This document shows, piece by piece, positions 26,227-35,946 of a DNA stretch of 64,000 nt (position 1 is the first letter of the stretch; each line of letters begins with the position of its first letter). Origin of the DNA: Sphingomonas sp. 28-63-12 (lineage in GTDB: Bacteria; Pseudomonadota; Alphaproteobacteria; Sphingomonadales; Sphingomonadaceae); the NCBI GenBank assembly GCA_002281535.1, contig NCGD01000005.1:68249-132248 (forward strand). The letters run 5' to 3'. The translations under genes and the position numbers were made by a program. Below the pieces are notes generated by a model. It was not told the DNA's origin, searched no databases, and saw only the letters and a program-made list of their open reading frames with translations.

Positions 26227-29217
26227 TTGCCGGGCCCGATCGTGATGCCGGATCGGGCTGGCCCCCAGCTGTTCAGCATCCCGGCGCATCGGGCCTTTGC
26301 CGATGCACTGGCGGCCGGGCTGATCCGGCGTTTTGGCAAGGACAAGCTGGCGCTGGCCCGCGGCATCGTGCTGCTGCCCAATAATCGCGCCAAGCGCACG
26401 ATCACCGATGCCTTTGTGCGGGCGAGCGGAGGCGGGCTGCTGCTGCCTCGACTGGTGGCGATCGGCGATGCGGACGGAAGTGAGGCCGCCGATGTCGCAA
26501 TCGATCCAGCCGGTGATGCCGATCCGGTGCCGCCGGCGATTGCGCCGCTTGCACGGCAAATGATCCTGGCGCGCCTGGTCAGCGAGGAACGCGCGCGGGC
26601 GGGCACGCCGATCGATGCGGCTGAAGCGGTCCGGCTGGCCGGCGAGCTGGCGCGGACGCTCGATCAGATGCTGGTCGAGGAAGTCGCCCCAGCGCGGCTG
26701 CGCCATCTGGAGATCGCCGAGGAATTGTCCGACCATTGGCAGCGTGCGCTGGCGATGTTCGGCGTGGTGCTCGATCGCTGGCCGCGAGAGCTGGCGCGGC
26801 TCGGCCGGATCGATCTTGCCGATCGCCGGGCGCGGCTGCTCCACCGGCTTGGCGCGCGCTGGAGCGAATTGCCTCCGCCGGGTTTTGTCTGCGCCGCCGG
26901 GATTACGACGGCCGCCCCCGCTATTGCCCGGCTGTTGCGGGTGGTGAGCGAGATGCCGCAGGGGCTGGTGGTCTTTCCCGGCCTCGCGACCGAAATGGAC
27001 GAGGCCGAATGGCAGGCGCTCGGGCCGCATGCGCCCGATCCGGCGACCGGCGCACGGCGGCGATCGATCGAAACACACCCGCAATTCCAGTTGAAATTGC
27101 TGCTCGACCGGATGGGCGTCAATCGTGGCGAGGTCGTCACCTGGCGCGAGGGTGGCGGCCATGATGCGAGCGCCGGGCGTGGCCGGGCGATCGCCAATGC
27201 GCTGGCCCCGGCCGATTATACCGGCAAATGGACGATGCTGCCGGCGGACGAGCGGCGGCTGGGTGATGTGAGCGCCGCGATCCTCGCCACACCGGCGGAA
27301 GAGGCCCAGGCAATCGCGCTCGCGCTGCGCGAGGCTCTGGAGACGTCGGATAAGACCGCCGCCCTGGTGACCCCCGATCGTGCGCTGGCGCGACGGGTGG
27401 CGGCGCATTGCGCGCGCTGGGGCGTGGCGATCGACGACAGCGCCGGCCGGCCGCTCTCGATCCTGCCCTCAGGCACGATGTTGACGGTGCTGGCCGAAGC
27501 GGCCGCACAGCAATTCGCTCCGCTGGCGTTGCTGGCGCTGCTCAAACATCCGCTGGTCCGATTCGGCGACCAGCGACTCGCTTGGCTGGAGGGCGTGCGG
27601 CGGCTCGATTTGGCGCTGCGGGGGCCGCGTCCGGCGCCGGGGCTGGACGGCATTGCCGCCTATCTGGCCGAAGGCGACCGGCGCGCGCAGATCATCCGTC
27701 GCCCGGCGGCGGCGTGGTGGCCCCAGGCGCAAGCCGTGCTCGAACCGATCGCCGCCTTGTTCGCGGCCGGGCCGCAACCGCTCGACCGGCTGATCGCCGG
27801 GGTGCGCGAAACCGCGCAGGCGCTGTGCGGCGATGCGCTCTGGTCCGGTGTTGCCGGGCGGGCAGCGGCCGAGTTGCTTGCAGCGATAGAGGCAGAGGCG
27901 ACGGCAGGCCCGGCGCTGATTGAGCCGCACAGCCTGGCACCGCTGCTGCGGACGCTGATGGAGGACATGGCGGTGCGGCCGCCACAGGGCGGGCATCCGC
28001 GGCTTGCCATCTATGGATTGATCGAGGCGCGGTTGCAGACCGCCGACCTGATGATCCTGGGTGGGCTCAACGAAGGTGTATGGCCGGGCCAGCCTGCGCC
28101 TGATCCGTGGCTTGCGCCACGCATCCGGATCGAGCTTGGCCTGCCCGCGCTGGATCGCCGGGTCGGGCTGGCTGCACATGATCTTGCCGCCGCGCTGGGC
28201 GCGCCCGAGGTGTTGCTGACCCGGGCGCGGCGAGATGCACGATCGCCCGCAATTGCCTCGCGCTTCTGGTTGCGGCTTGAGGCCATGTCGGGCGGGCTGG
28301 TCCGTGCTGCAGCCCTGGAGCAGTGGGCGCGAACGATCGATCGGCCCGATCGCCATGCGCCGGCTGACCGACCGGCGCCGATGGTGCCGATCGAACTGCG
28401 CCCCAAGCGGATATCGGTTACGGAGGTGGATCGCCTGAAGGCCGACCCCTTCGCCTTTTACGCGCGACGGGTGCTGGGGCTCGGGCCGCTCGATCCAGTC
28501 GATGCCGATCCGAGCGCGGCGTGGCGGGGCACCGCTGTCCATGCGATATTGGAGGCATGGGCCAAGGACGATAACTGCGCGCCCGAGAAGCTGCGCGATC
28601 GGGCACAGGCAATGCTCAACGACGCGCGCACCCACCCGATGATGCGGGCGCTCTGGCAACCGCGGCTGATCGAAGCGATCGACTGGATTGCCCGCGAAAT
28701 GGACAAGCAGGTCGATCAGGGGCGGCAGGTCCTGGCCGCCGAACGAACCGGGGAGATCGTCATCGCCGGGGTTACCTTGCGCGGCACGGCCGACCGGATC
28801 GACCGATCGGCAAGCGGCGGGCTGGCGATTATTGATTACAAGACCGGCAAGGCCCCATCGGCGGCTGCGGTACGCGCTGGCTACAGCCTGCAATTGGGGC
28901 TGCTCGGGCTGATCGCCGAGCGCGGCGGCTTTGCCGATATCGCCGGCATCGCGGATGGTTTCGAATATTGGTCACTCGCCAAAGCCGGTGACAGCTTCGG
29001 TAAAATCACCTCGCCGGTCGATCCGGCGGGCAAGCGTGACCTGATTCCAACCGCCGATTTCACAACCTTGGCTGCGCATAACTTCATCGCGGCGGCAGAA
29101 AACTGGCTCACTGGTGACGCGCCTTTTACCGCCAAGCTCGCGCCTGATTTTGCGCCCTATGCCGATTATGACCAGCTGATGCGGCGCGACGAATGGTATG
29201 GCCGTGACCAAGGATAA
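26227..29217 (+). CDS. addB: Double-strand break repair protein AddB
   Basis: One subunit of the AddAB helicase-nuclease, the alphaproteobacterial counterpart of RecBCD, which processes broken ends for RecA. The 996-residue protein has a UvrD-like body without a working Walker A and a C-terminal RecB-type nuclease with I-I-D-Y-K-T-G-K near residue 870. The four cysteines that bind an iron-sulfur cluster in Bacillus AddB are not evident. The TTG at 26227 directly follows the murU stop; an ATG at 26245 is an alternative. It overlaps addA by 20 bases. Confidence 0.94.
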   Translation: MPGPIVMPDRAGPQLFSIPAHRAFADALAAGLIRRFGKDKLALARGIVLLPNNRAKRTITDAFVRASGGGLLLPRLVAIGDADGSEAADVAIDPAGDADPVPPAIAPLARQMILARLVSEERARAGTPIDAAEAVRLAGELARTLDQMLVEEVAPARLRHLEIAEELSDHWQRALAMFGVVLDRWPRELARLGRIDLADRRARLLHRLGARWSELPPPGFVCAAGITTAAPAIARLLRVVSEMPQGLVVFPGLATEMDEAEWQALGPHAPDPATGARRRSIETHPQFQLKLLLDRMGVNRGEVVTWREGGGHDASAGRGRAIANALAPADYTGKWTMLPADERRLGDVSAAILATPAEEAQAIALALREALETSDKTAALVTPDRALARRVAAHCARWGVAIDDSAGRPLSILPSGTMLTVLAEAAAQQFAPLALLALLKHPLVRFGDQRLAWLEGVRRLDLALRGPRPAPGLDGIAAYLAEGDRRAQIIRRPAAAWWPQAQAVLEPIAALFAAGPQPLDRLIAGVRETAQALCGDALWSGVAGRAAAELLAAIEAEATAGPALIEPHSLAPLLRTLMEDMAVRPPQGGHPRLAIYGLIEARLQTADLMILGGLNEGVWPGQPAPDPWLAPRIRIELGLPALDRRVGLAAHDLAAALGAPEVLLTRARRDARSPAIASRFWLRLEAMSGGLVRAAALEQWARTIDRPDRHAPADRPAPMVPIELRPKRISVTEVDRLKADPFAFYARRVLGLGPLDPVDADPSAAWRGTAVHAILEAWAKDDNCAPEKLRDRAQAMLNDARTHPMMRALWQPRLIEAIDWIAREMDKQVDQGRQVLAAERTGEIVIAGVTLRGTADRIDRSASGGLAIIDYKTGKAPSAAAVRAGYSLQLGLLGLIAERGGFADIAGIADGFEYWSLAKAGDSFGKITSPVDPAGKRDLIPTADFTTLAAHNFIAAAENWLTGDAPFTAKLAPDFAPYADYDQLMRRDEWYGRDQG

Positions 29218-32200
29218 GGCCGAAGACCGCGTCGCCAATTTGCCGCATCTGCTCGGCAATCAGGCCCGGGCGAGCGCGCCCGATTCCCATGTCTGGTTGT
29301 CCGCATCGGCGGGCACGGGCAAGACCCAGGTGCTGGCGGCGCGCGTGTTCCGGTTGCTGTTGCGCGGCACCGATCCGGCGGCGATCCTGTGCCTGACCTT
29401 TACCAAGGCCGGGGCGGCCGAAATGGCCGGGCGGATCAGCAGCCGGCTTGCTGCCTGGGTGCGTATGCCCCTGCCGGCGCTGCGCAAGGACTTGTTCGCG
29501 CTGGGCGAGGCGCATCTCGATTCCGCCGTGGTGGCGCGGGCGCGGACCTTGTTCGCCAAATTGCTCGATTCGCCGGGTGGCGGGATTCGCATCCAGACGA
29601 TTCACGGTTTTGCGCAAGGGTTGCTGGCCAGCTTTCCGGTCGAGGCAGGGCTGGCGCCGGGGTTCCGGCCGATCGAACCGCGCGAGGAAGCCATCTTGCT
29701 CCGTGAGACGCTGGCCGAGCTTTTGGTCGATGCGGAGCGCGACGGGCGGGCCGGGCTGGTCGAGGCGATCGGCGCGCTCAGCCTACGGTTGGGCGAGGGC
29801 GGGGCGACTGAATTCCTGCATGCCTGCGCGCGCGCGCCGGCGGCGATGGCGGCGCTGCCTAGGGGGATCGGCCCCTATATCCGCCGCGCCCTTGGGCTGC
29901 CGGCGGGGGATGTTGCCGATATCCTTGCCGACAGCTGCCACGACGACGAGTTTAATGTCGATGCCGTTCGTCGCATCGCTGCGGCCAACCGCGCCTGGGA
30001 CACCAAGACCGGGCATAATCACGCCGACATCGCCGAATGCTGGGTCGAGGCGGCCCCCGCTGAACGCTCGACGATGCTCGAGGATCTGCGCGGCGTGGTG
30101 TTTACCAGGGAGGGTGAACCGCGGAAATATCAAAAGAAGTTGCTCGATGCCGATTTCGATTATCCCGAGTTGGCAATGGCGATCGGCAACCGTTGCACCG
30201 AACTGCTCGGCATGGCGACGCGGGCGGCCTATGGGGACCTGCTGGCGGCGGGGCTGGGCGTCGGGCGCGATTATGCCGAAGCCTATGTCCGCGCCAAGGG
30301 TCGGATCGGCGCGGTCGATTTCGACGATCTGATTCGCCATGTCGTCGCGCTGCTGGAACAGCCGGGGATGGGGGACTGGGTACGCTACAAGCTCGATCAA
30401 ACCACCGAACATATTCTGGTCGACGAGGCACAGGACACGAATTTGCGCCAGTGGCAGATCGTCGAGGCAATGGCAGGTGAGTTCTTCACCGGGCTGGGGG
30501 CGCATGGCGAGCGGACCCGGACGCTGTTTGTCGTCGGCGATTACAAACAGGCAATCTTCGGCTTTCAGGGCACCGACCCGCTTTTTTTTGCCGCCGCCGA
30601 ACAGTCGTTCCAGCGCAAGGCCGAAGCACTGTTCGAGGACCGGTCGGCCGAGGCGACGGCATTCAATCAGCTTTCGCTGACCCACAGCTTTCGGTCGACC
30701 AAACCAATCCTGGAATTTGTCGATGCGGCGATCAGCGCGGTCGAGGCTCCCGGGCTGGGCCTAGTCGGCGCGATCGAGGCGCATGCCAGCGAAGTGGCCG
30801 GCCCCGGATTCGTTTCGCTCTGGCCGCCGACGATCGCCGGCGGCAGCGAGGTTGATGAGGAAGAATGGATCGACGACGCAACCCGAGCGCTGGCCAAGCA
30901 GATCGCACGCCAGCTCAGGGCCTGGCTCGATCCCGCCAACCCGTTGATGCTGGAGAGCAAGGGCAGGGTGCTGCGGCCCGAAGACGTGATGATATTGGTG
31001 AAGCGGCGCGGCGAGCTTGCGTCGCTGATCGTGGCGCGGCTTTATGCCGAAGGAGTGCCGGTTGCCGGGGTTGACCGGCTGCGGCTCAACGCACCGCTGG
31101 CCGTGCAGGATCTGCTGGCGGTAATCCGGTTTGCGCTCCAGCCCGATGATGATCTGTCGCTCGCCAATCTGCTGGTATCGCCGTTGATCGGGTGGACTCA
31201 GGACGACCTGCTTGCCGCCGCCGTGCCACGATCCGAGGGCAGCCTGTGGCGGCAACTGCGGGCGTCTTGCAGCGATGAGGCGCTCCAACCGCTGTTCGAT
31301 CTGCTGGCGCGTGCCGATATCGCCACGCCCTATCAATTGCTTGAGGAGCTGCTGTCGGGCCCGCTCGACGGGCGGCGCAAGCTGATCCGCCGGCTTGGGC
31401 AGGAAGCGCGAGACCCGATCGAGGAAGTGCTGAGCGCAGCGCTTGATTTCGAAACACTCGGCACGCCATCGTTGCAGGGGTTTCTCGACTGGTTCGATCG
31501 CGGCGATATCGAGATCGTCCGCGATCCCTCGGCGCCGCTCGACGCGGTGCGGGTGATGACGGTACATGGCGCCAAGGGGCTACAGGCGCCGCTCGTGATT
31601 CTGGGCGATGCAACAATCGACCCGGGGCTGACGCCGCGATCGATCCTTAAATGGGCGCCCGAATCGGGCGACGAGGCCTTCCCGATCTTCCGTCCGCGTA
31701 GCGGCGAGCGCGGCGGGCCATTGGGCGCCGTGATTGAGACGGTACAGGCGCGCGAGCTGGAGGAGCATTGGCGGCTTTTCTATGTCGCCGCGACCCGCGC
31801 CGAGGAAAGGCTGGTGATCGCCGGGGCATTGGGCCCGCGCGCACAGGGCGTGCCCCCGCCGGCGAGCTGGTATGCTGCGGCCGAGCGTGCGCTGGCGACG
31901 CTTGGGGTCGATGCGGAGGAGGGCGTGCGGCATTTTAGAGGTGTTGCCCCGCAGCGGCCCGTCGAGGGGCGCACGGCACCGGCGGCAATGGCGTCGGCTG
32001 ATGCTGGCCTTCCGGACTGGACGCGCCGCGCCGCACCGGTGGAGGCGCGCCCGCCGCGCCCTTTGGCACCTTCAGCGCTTGGGCTCGATATGGTCGCCGA
32101 TCCCCCGCCGAGCAGCGCGCTGCGGGCAGCGGCCGAGCGCGGCCGGCTGATCCACGCGCTGTTCGAGCGCCTGCCGGCGGTGGCGCCCGCCGACCGCCGA

Positions 32201-32662
32201 GCCGCTGCCGATCATTGGCTGGCGAAGACTGGCGGGGTTGATGACCCGGCGGCGCGCGCGGAAATTGCCGATCAGGTTGCTGTCGTGCTGGATGATCCGC
32301 GCTTTGCCGATCTGTTCGGCCCCGAGGCGTTAGCCGAAGCACCGATCGCGGCAGTGATCGAGGGTGGTTTTGTGGTATCCGGGACGGTCGATCGACTGCT
32401 GGTGACCGATACGACGGTGATGGTGGTGGATTTCAAGACCGGACGGCGCCCGCCCGCCGATCTTGCCGCTATCCCAACCTATCATCTTCGGCAGATGGCC
32501 GCTTATGTCGAGGCGCTGGCAGTGATCTTCCCCGGCCGCGTCATCGAGGCGGCGTTGGTCTATACGGCGGCCCCGATACTGTTTGTGCTGCCGGAAGCGT
32601 TGCTGGGTGCGCACAAGCAGCGCTTTGGTGCCAATCAGCAAAGCTTGGGTCCAGACGCTTGA
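29198..32662 (+). CDS. addA: Double-strand break repair helicase AddA
   Basis: Helicase and nuclease subunit of AddAB. The 1154-residue protein has Walker A S-A-G-T-G-K-T-Q at residues 37-44, Walker B V-D-E-A-Q-D-T near residue 408, and H-G-A-K-G-L-Q-A-P motif VI-like sequence near residue 790. The C-terminal nuclease domain has V-V-D-F-K-T-G-R near residue 1076. The ATG at 29198 lies 20 bases inside addB, so the two are translated together. Length is normal. Confidence 0.96.
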   Translation: MAVTKDKAEDRVANLPHLLGNQARASAPDSHVWLSASAGTGKTQVLAARVFRLLLRGTDPAAILCLTFTKAGAAEMAGRISSRLAAWVRMPLPALRKDLFALGEAHLDSAVVARARTLFAKLLDSPGGGIRIQTIHGFAQGLLASFPVEAGLAPGFRPIEPREEAILLRETLAELLVDAERDGRAGLVEAIGALSLRLGEGGATEFLHACARAPAAMAALPRGIGPYIRRALGLPAGDVADILADSCHDDEFNVDAVRRIAAANRAWDTKTGHNHADIAECWVEAAPAERSTMLEDLRGVVFTREGEPRKYQKKLLDADFDYPELAMAIGNRCTELLGMATRAAYGDLLAAGLGVGRDYAEAYVRAKGRIGAVDFDDLIRHVVALLEQPGMGDWVRYKLDQTTEHILVDEAQDTNLRQWQIVEAMAGEFFTGLGAHGERTRTLFVVGDYKQAIFGFQGTDPLFFAAAEQSFQRKAEALFEDRSAEATAFNQLSLTHSFRSTKPILEFVDAAISAVEAPGLGLVGAIEAHASEVAGPGFVSLWPPTIAGGSEVDEEEWIDDATRALAKQIARQLRAWLDPANPLMLESKGRVLRPEDVMILVKRRGELASLIVARLYAEGVPVAGVDRLRLNAPLAVQDLLAVIRFALQPDDDLSLANLLVSPLIGWTQDDLLAAAVPRSEGSLWRQLRASCSDEALQPLFDLLARADIATPYQLLEELLSGPLDGRRKLIRRLGQEARDPIEEVLSAALDFETLGTPSLQGFLDWFDRGDIEIVRDPSAPLDAVRVMTVHGAKGLQAPLVILGDATIDPGLTPRSILKWAPESGDEAFPIFRPRSGERGGPLGAVIETVQARELEEHWRLFYVAATRAEERLVIAGALGPRAQGVPPPASWYAAAERALATLGVDAEEGVRHFRGVAPQRPVEGRTAPAAMASADAGLPDWTRRAAPVEARPPRPLAPSALGLDMVADPPPSSALRAAAERGRLIHALFERLPAVAPADRRAAADHWLAKTGGVDDPAARAEIADQVAVVLDDPRFADLFGPEALAEAPIAAVIEGGFVVSGTVDRLLVTDTTVMVVDFKTGRRPPADLAAIPTYHLRQMAAYVEALAVIFPGRVIEAALVYTAAPILFVLPEALLGAHKQRFGANQQSLGPDA

Positions 32663-32710
32663 GACGATGCCGCACCGCACCTACCTACTGCCCATCAGGA
32701 GATAATGATC

Positions 32711-33034
32711 ATGGCGACCACGAAGATTAACGATGCGAGCTTCGAGAACGACGTTTTGAAGGCCGACAAGCCCGTGCTCGTCGATTTCTGGGCCGAATGG
32801 TGCGGCCCGTGCAAAGTGATCGGACCGAGCCTTGAGGAAATTTCAGACGAACTGGCCGATCAGGTGACGATCACCAAGGCCAATCTTGACGATGCGCCAG
32901 AAGCGGCCACGCGCTTTGGCATTCGCACGATTCCGAACCTCGTGCTGTTCAAGGGCGGTGAAGAGGTCGCTCGTTTCAGCCGGGCTGCCCCCAAGAGCCA
33001 GCTCAAGGCATGGCTCGAAGGCGCACTGGCGTAA
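32711..33034 (+). CDS. trxA: Thioredoxin
   Basis: Cytoplasmic disulfide reductase supplied by thioredoxin reductase. From the ATG at 32711, nine bases after a GGAG site, the protein has 107 residues; the ATG at 32705 is too close to the site. The active site W-C-G-P-C is at residues 30-34 and the conserved cis-Pro is in R-T-I-P-N-L near residue 75. It closes the divL-to-addA run. Confidence 0.97.
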   Translation: MATTKINDASFENDVLKADKPVLVDFWAEWCGPCKVIGPSLEEISDELADQVTITKANLDDAPEAATRFGIRTIPNLVLFKGGEEVARFSRAAPKSQLKAWLEGALA

Positions 33035-33056
33035 GACTGCGGCGGTTAGGGTGCCA

Positions 33057-33082
33057 CATCGCCGCGCCGTAGCGCGGTGATG
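33057..33082. terminator. Hairpin between trxA and a convergent GST gene
   Basis: CATCGCCGCGC at 33057-33067 pairs with GCGCGGTGATG at 33072-33082, with one G-T pair, around CGTA. It lies between the trxA stop and the convergent stop at 33099, so it may serve both strands. There is no clear T run. Confidence 0.55.
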
Positions 33083-33098
33083 CGGGGCTCACCCTCCC

Positions 33099-34004
33099 TC
33101 AAGCCGCCGTCAGGATCTGCCCGATCCGCGGGAAATGAACGGCGACGGTGCCGACCCGGGGATCGTCGCGCAGCAGCACGATGTCGCGCGCTGTGCAGCG
33201 CAGCAAGGTGCCGGAGACAATGTCGGCCCCCGGGTCTTCGGTGCGGATCGCCACCGCCTGACCTGCGGCAAAGCGGCAATCGGAATCGATCTGGGCGATC
33301 GCCTTGGGCGTGGCGGCCTTGGCGATATCCAACGCTTCCTGCGCCGTCATGTCGATCGGCTGGCCCAACCCAAGAGCGTCGCAGCGCGCGATCCAGCGCG
33401 TAAGATGGGGAAAGGGCGCCAGCCGCGCCTCTTTCAGCCCGAATTGGCCCTGAAACCAGATGTTCATCCCCACCGCGCAATCGGCATAGCCAGGGATATT
33501 GCCGCCGAGAAAAGCGCGACCATCGGCAAGCGCATCGTCCAGCTTCGCGAGCCAGCCGATAAATTGCGCGGTCAAATGGGGCGCGGTTTTCTTGATCCGA
33601 TCGCGGTCTGTGCCGAACAATTTCTTGCGATCATCGAAAAAGGCATCGTCGATCTGATCTGCAACCACCGCCATGGCTGATCCGACTGCATGGCCGAAGG
33701 TGGTGCCACCCGCCTGCAGCGCGATCAGCGCGCCCAGCCGGCCAAGCGGCGCGGGAAACAGCGTCGGCAAGGGCTGAAATGCCTCGATTGCCTCGATGGC
33801 AATAGCTGTATCGCAATAGACATCGGCGCCAATCTGCAGCACCGGCGTCTTGCGATAGCCACCGGTGAGCGGGGTCAGCTCGGGCTTTGGCGCCATGTTG
33901 GGGATCATAACCGATCGCCAGTGCGCGCCCTTTATCCCCAGTGCGCGGCGGACCAGCTCAGCATAGGGCGAGCGTGGATAATGATGCAGGATCAGATCGG
34001 TCAT
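33099..34004 (-). CDS. Glutathione transferase-like protein with a C-terminal extension
   Basis: A 301-residue protein with a thioredoxin-like N-terminal GST domain (L-I-L-H-H-Y-P-R-S-P-Y-A-E, then K-T-P-V-L-Q-I-G near residue 52) and a helical GST C-domain. Beyond about residue 225 it has roughly 75 extra residues predicted to be beta-rich (R-T-E-D-P-G-A-D-I-V-S-G-T-L-L-R), not part of classical GSTs. The substrate is unknown. Another GST gene lies upstream on the same strand with a short gap. Confidence 0.8.
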   Translation of the reverse strand: MTDLILHHYPRSPYAELVRRALGIKGAHWRSVMIPNMAPKPELTPLTGGYRKTPVLQIGADVYCDTAIAIEAIEAFQPLPTLFPAPLGRLGALIALQAGGTTFGHAVGSAMAVVADQIDDAFFDDRKKLFGTDRDRIKKTAPHLTAQFIGWLAKLDDALADGRAFLGGNIPGYADCAVGMNIWFQGQFGLKEARLAPFPHLTRWIARCDALGLGQPIDMTAQEALDIAKAATPKAIAQIDSDCRFAAGQAVAIRTEDPGADIVSGTLLRCTARDIVLLRDDPRVGTVAVHFPRIGQILTAA

Positions 34005-34035
34005 GGCATTTCCTGAGTGTTGCTGTGAACGTCCT

Positions 34036-34644
34036 TCACGTCAGCGGGATCATTACCTGGCGCGCAAAGCCCGGTCGCGCGCATAATCGCGCATACCAGT
34101 CGGCAAGTGCATCGAGCCGGGGGCGATCGATATCCAAGGTAAACCACGTATAGGCATAGACACCCATCGGTACGTCGCCCAGCCCAAATACTGCGCCGGA
34201 CAACCATGGCGCGCCGGCCAGATGATCGTTCAGGATCGCCATCAGCTGAGCGCAGGCCGCAACCGAGCAAGCGACCGCATCGGCGTCCCGCTTTTCGGGC
34301 GGCCGGCGCACCAGATTGATGAAGGCATCGCGCTGGGCATCTGCATAGCCGAATTGCCAGTCCATCCAGCGGTCTGCCAGCGCGCGGGATGCGGGGTCGA
34401 TGGGCCACAGGGCCGGGGCGTAGCGTGCGGCGAGGTAGCGCAGGATCGCATTGGATTCCCACAGGATAAAACCGTCATCGTCGATCGTGGGAATCAGCCC
34501 GTTTGGGTTGAGCGCGCGATAGGCAGCGTTCATCCCAAAGGCGCCACCGACATCGTGGCGGACATAGTCGAGCGCGATCTCATCTGCGAGCCAGGCGATT
34601 TTCTTGACATTGTGCGAATTGAGCCGTCCCCAGATCGTCAGCAT
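34036..34644 (-). CDS. Glutathione transferase
   Basis: A 202-residue GST. The N-terminal half has N-P-N-G-L-I-P-T-I-D and E-S-N-A-I-L-R-Y-L-A near residues 48-72, which bind the glutathione chain. The C-domain is short but complete. It conjugates glutathione to small electrophiles or acts as an isomerase; the substrate is unknown. It is between argJ upstream and another GST downstream, all on the minus strand. Confidence 0.88.
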   Translation of the reverse strand: MLTIWGRLNSHNVKKIAWLADEIALDYVRHDVGGAFGMNAAYRALNPNGLIPTIDDDGFILWESNAILRYLAARYAPALWPIDPASRALADRWMDWQFGYADAQRDAFINLVRRPPEKRDADAVACSVAACAQLMAILNDHLAGAPWLSGAVFGLGDVPMGVYAYTWFTLDIDRPRLDALADWYARLCARPGFARQVMIPLT

Positions 34645-34649
34645 GGCGC

Positions 34650-35876
34650 TCAGCTCCGGTAATCGGCATTTATGCTGATATAGCCATGCGTCAGATCACA
34701 GGTCCAAACGATAGCCCTGCCTTCGCCAATGCCCAGATCGACGCCGATATCAATGTCTTGCCCCTTGAGATGGGCGGCGACTGGCGTCTCATCATACCCC
34801 GCAACGGCGAGGCCATTGGCGGCGACCTGCGTGGTGCCGAAGCGAATTGATAGCAGGTCGCGATCGGCCGGCTCGCCCGCCTTGCCGACCGCCATCACGA
34901 CGCGGCCCCAATTGGCGTCCTCACCCGCAATCGCGGTTTTTACGAGCGGGGAATTGGCGATCGACAGCGCGATGCGATGGGCGCTGGCGTCTGACTGCGC
35001 CCCTGTAACAGCGATGGTGATGAACTTGCTCGCACCCTCGCCATCGCGCACGACGAGGTGGGCAAGTTGTTGGCAGAGATCATCCAGCGCCGCGCGAAAC
35101 GCATCGGCGCCGGGCGAGTCGGCTGAGTCGAGCGGCGCATTGCCGGCTTTGCCGGTGGCAAAGGCAAGCACGGTGTCGCTGGTCGAGGTATCGCTATCAA
35201 CCGTGATGCACGAAAAACTGCGTCGGTTGGCGTCGGCCAGCGCGGTTTGCAAAAAGCCTGGCGTGGTGGCGGCGTCAGTGAAGATGAAGCCGAGCATCGT
35301 TGCCATATCGGGCGCGATCATGCCCGATCCCTTGATGATCCCGACTAAGGTAACGGTGCGGCCGTCAACGATCGCGGTCGTCATCGCGCCCTTGGGGAAG
35401 GTGTCGGTGGTGCCGATCGTCAACGCGGCATCCTGCCAGCCGCAGGGCTGGGCGGCAAAGGCGGCGTCGAGCCCGGCTTCGGCCTTGGGGATGGGCAGGG
35501 CGGTGCCGATCACCCCGGTGGAGGCGACGAAGACATCGGAGGGTTGGCAGCCGAGATGAGCCGAGACCCGCGCCGTGATCGCCTCGACTGCCACGCGGCC
35601 GCGATGGCCGGTAAAGGCATTGGCGTTGCCGGCATTGACCACCAGCGCGCGGGCCTGACCAAGCGCCAGCGCCGAGCGGCACCATTCAACCTCGGGCGAG
35701 GGGCAGCGGCTCTGGGTAGTTACTCCCGCCACTTGGGTGCCCGGATCGAGGATCGCCAGCGTCAGGTCGCAGCGGCCCCAATCCTTGTAGCCAGCGCGCG
35801 CGACGTGCAGCGAAACCCCGGCAATAGCGGGCAGGTCGGGAAAGCGATCTGGGGCGAGCGGCGAGCGGGATGACAT
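34650..35876 (-). CDS. argJ: Bifunctional ornithine acetyltransferase/N-acetylglutamate synthase
   Basis: Moves the acetyl group from N-acetylornithine to glutamate in the cyclic arginine pathway. The 408-residue precursor cuts itself before Thr193, seen in D-M-A-T-M-L. N-terminal S-R-C-P-S-P-E-V-E-W and the K-G-S-G-M-I-A-P stretch are conserved. Length is normal. It starts divergent from the TonB-domain gene and is followed by the two GST genes. Confidence 0.95.
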   Translation of the reverse strand: MSSRSPLAPDRFPDLPAIAGVSLHVARAGYKDWGRCDLTLAILDPGTQVAGVTTQSRCPSPEVEWCRSALALGQARALVVNAGNANAFTGHRGRVAVEAITARVSAHLGCQPSDVFVASTGVIGTALPIPKAEAGLDAAFAAQPCGWQDAALTIGTTDTFPKGAMTTAIVDGRTVTLVGIIKGSGMIAPDMATMLGFIFTDAATTPGFLQTALADANRRSFSCITVDSDTSTSDTVLAFATGKAGNAPLDSADSPGADAFRAALDDLCQQLAHLVVRDGEGASKFITIAVTGAQSDASAHRIALSIANSPLVKTAIAGEDANWGRVVMAVGKAGEPADRDLLSIRFGTTQVAANGLAVAGYDETPVAAHLKGQDIDIGVDLGIGEGRAIVWTCDLTHGYISINADYRS

Positions 35877-35946
35877 GGGGCGAGTCTCGGCCTAAGGGGG
35901 ATGAGCTGTTGCAGGGGGTGTTAGAGTGCGTAGTGTTGAAGGCAAG

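Noticed and set aside
26056-27408. Minus-strand open frame of 450 codons across addB
   Set aside because: Antisense to addB with Arg- and Pro-rich low-complexity sequence; a shadow.
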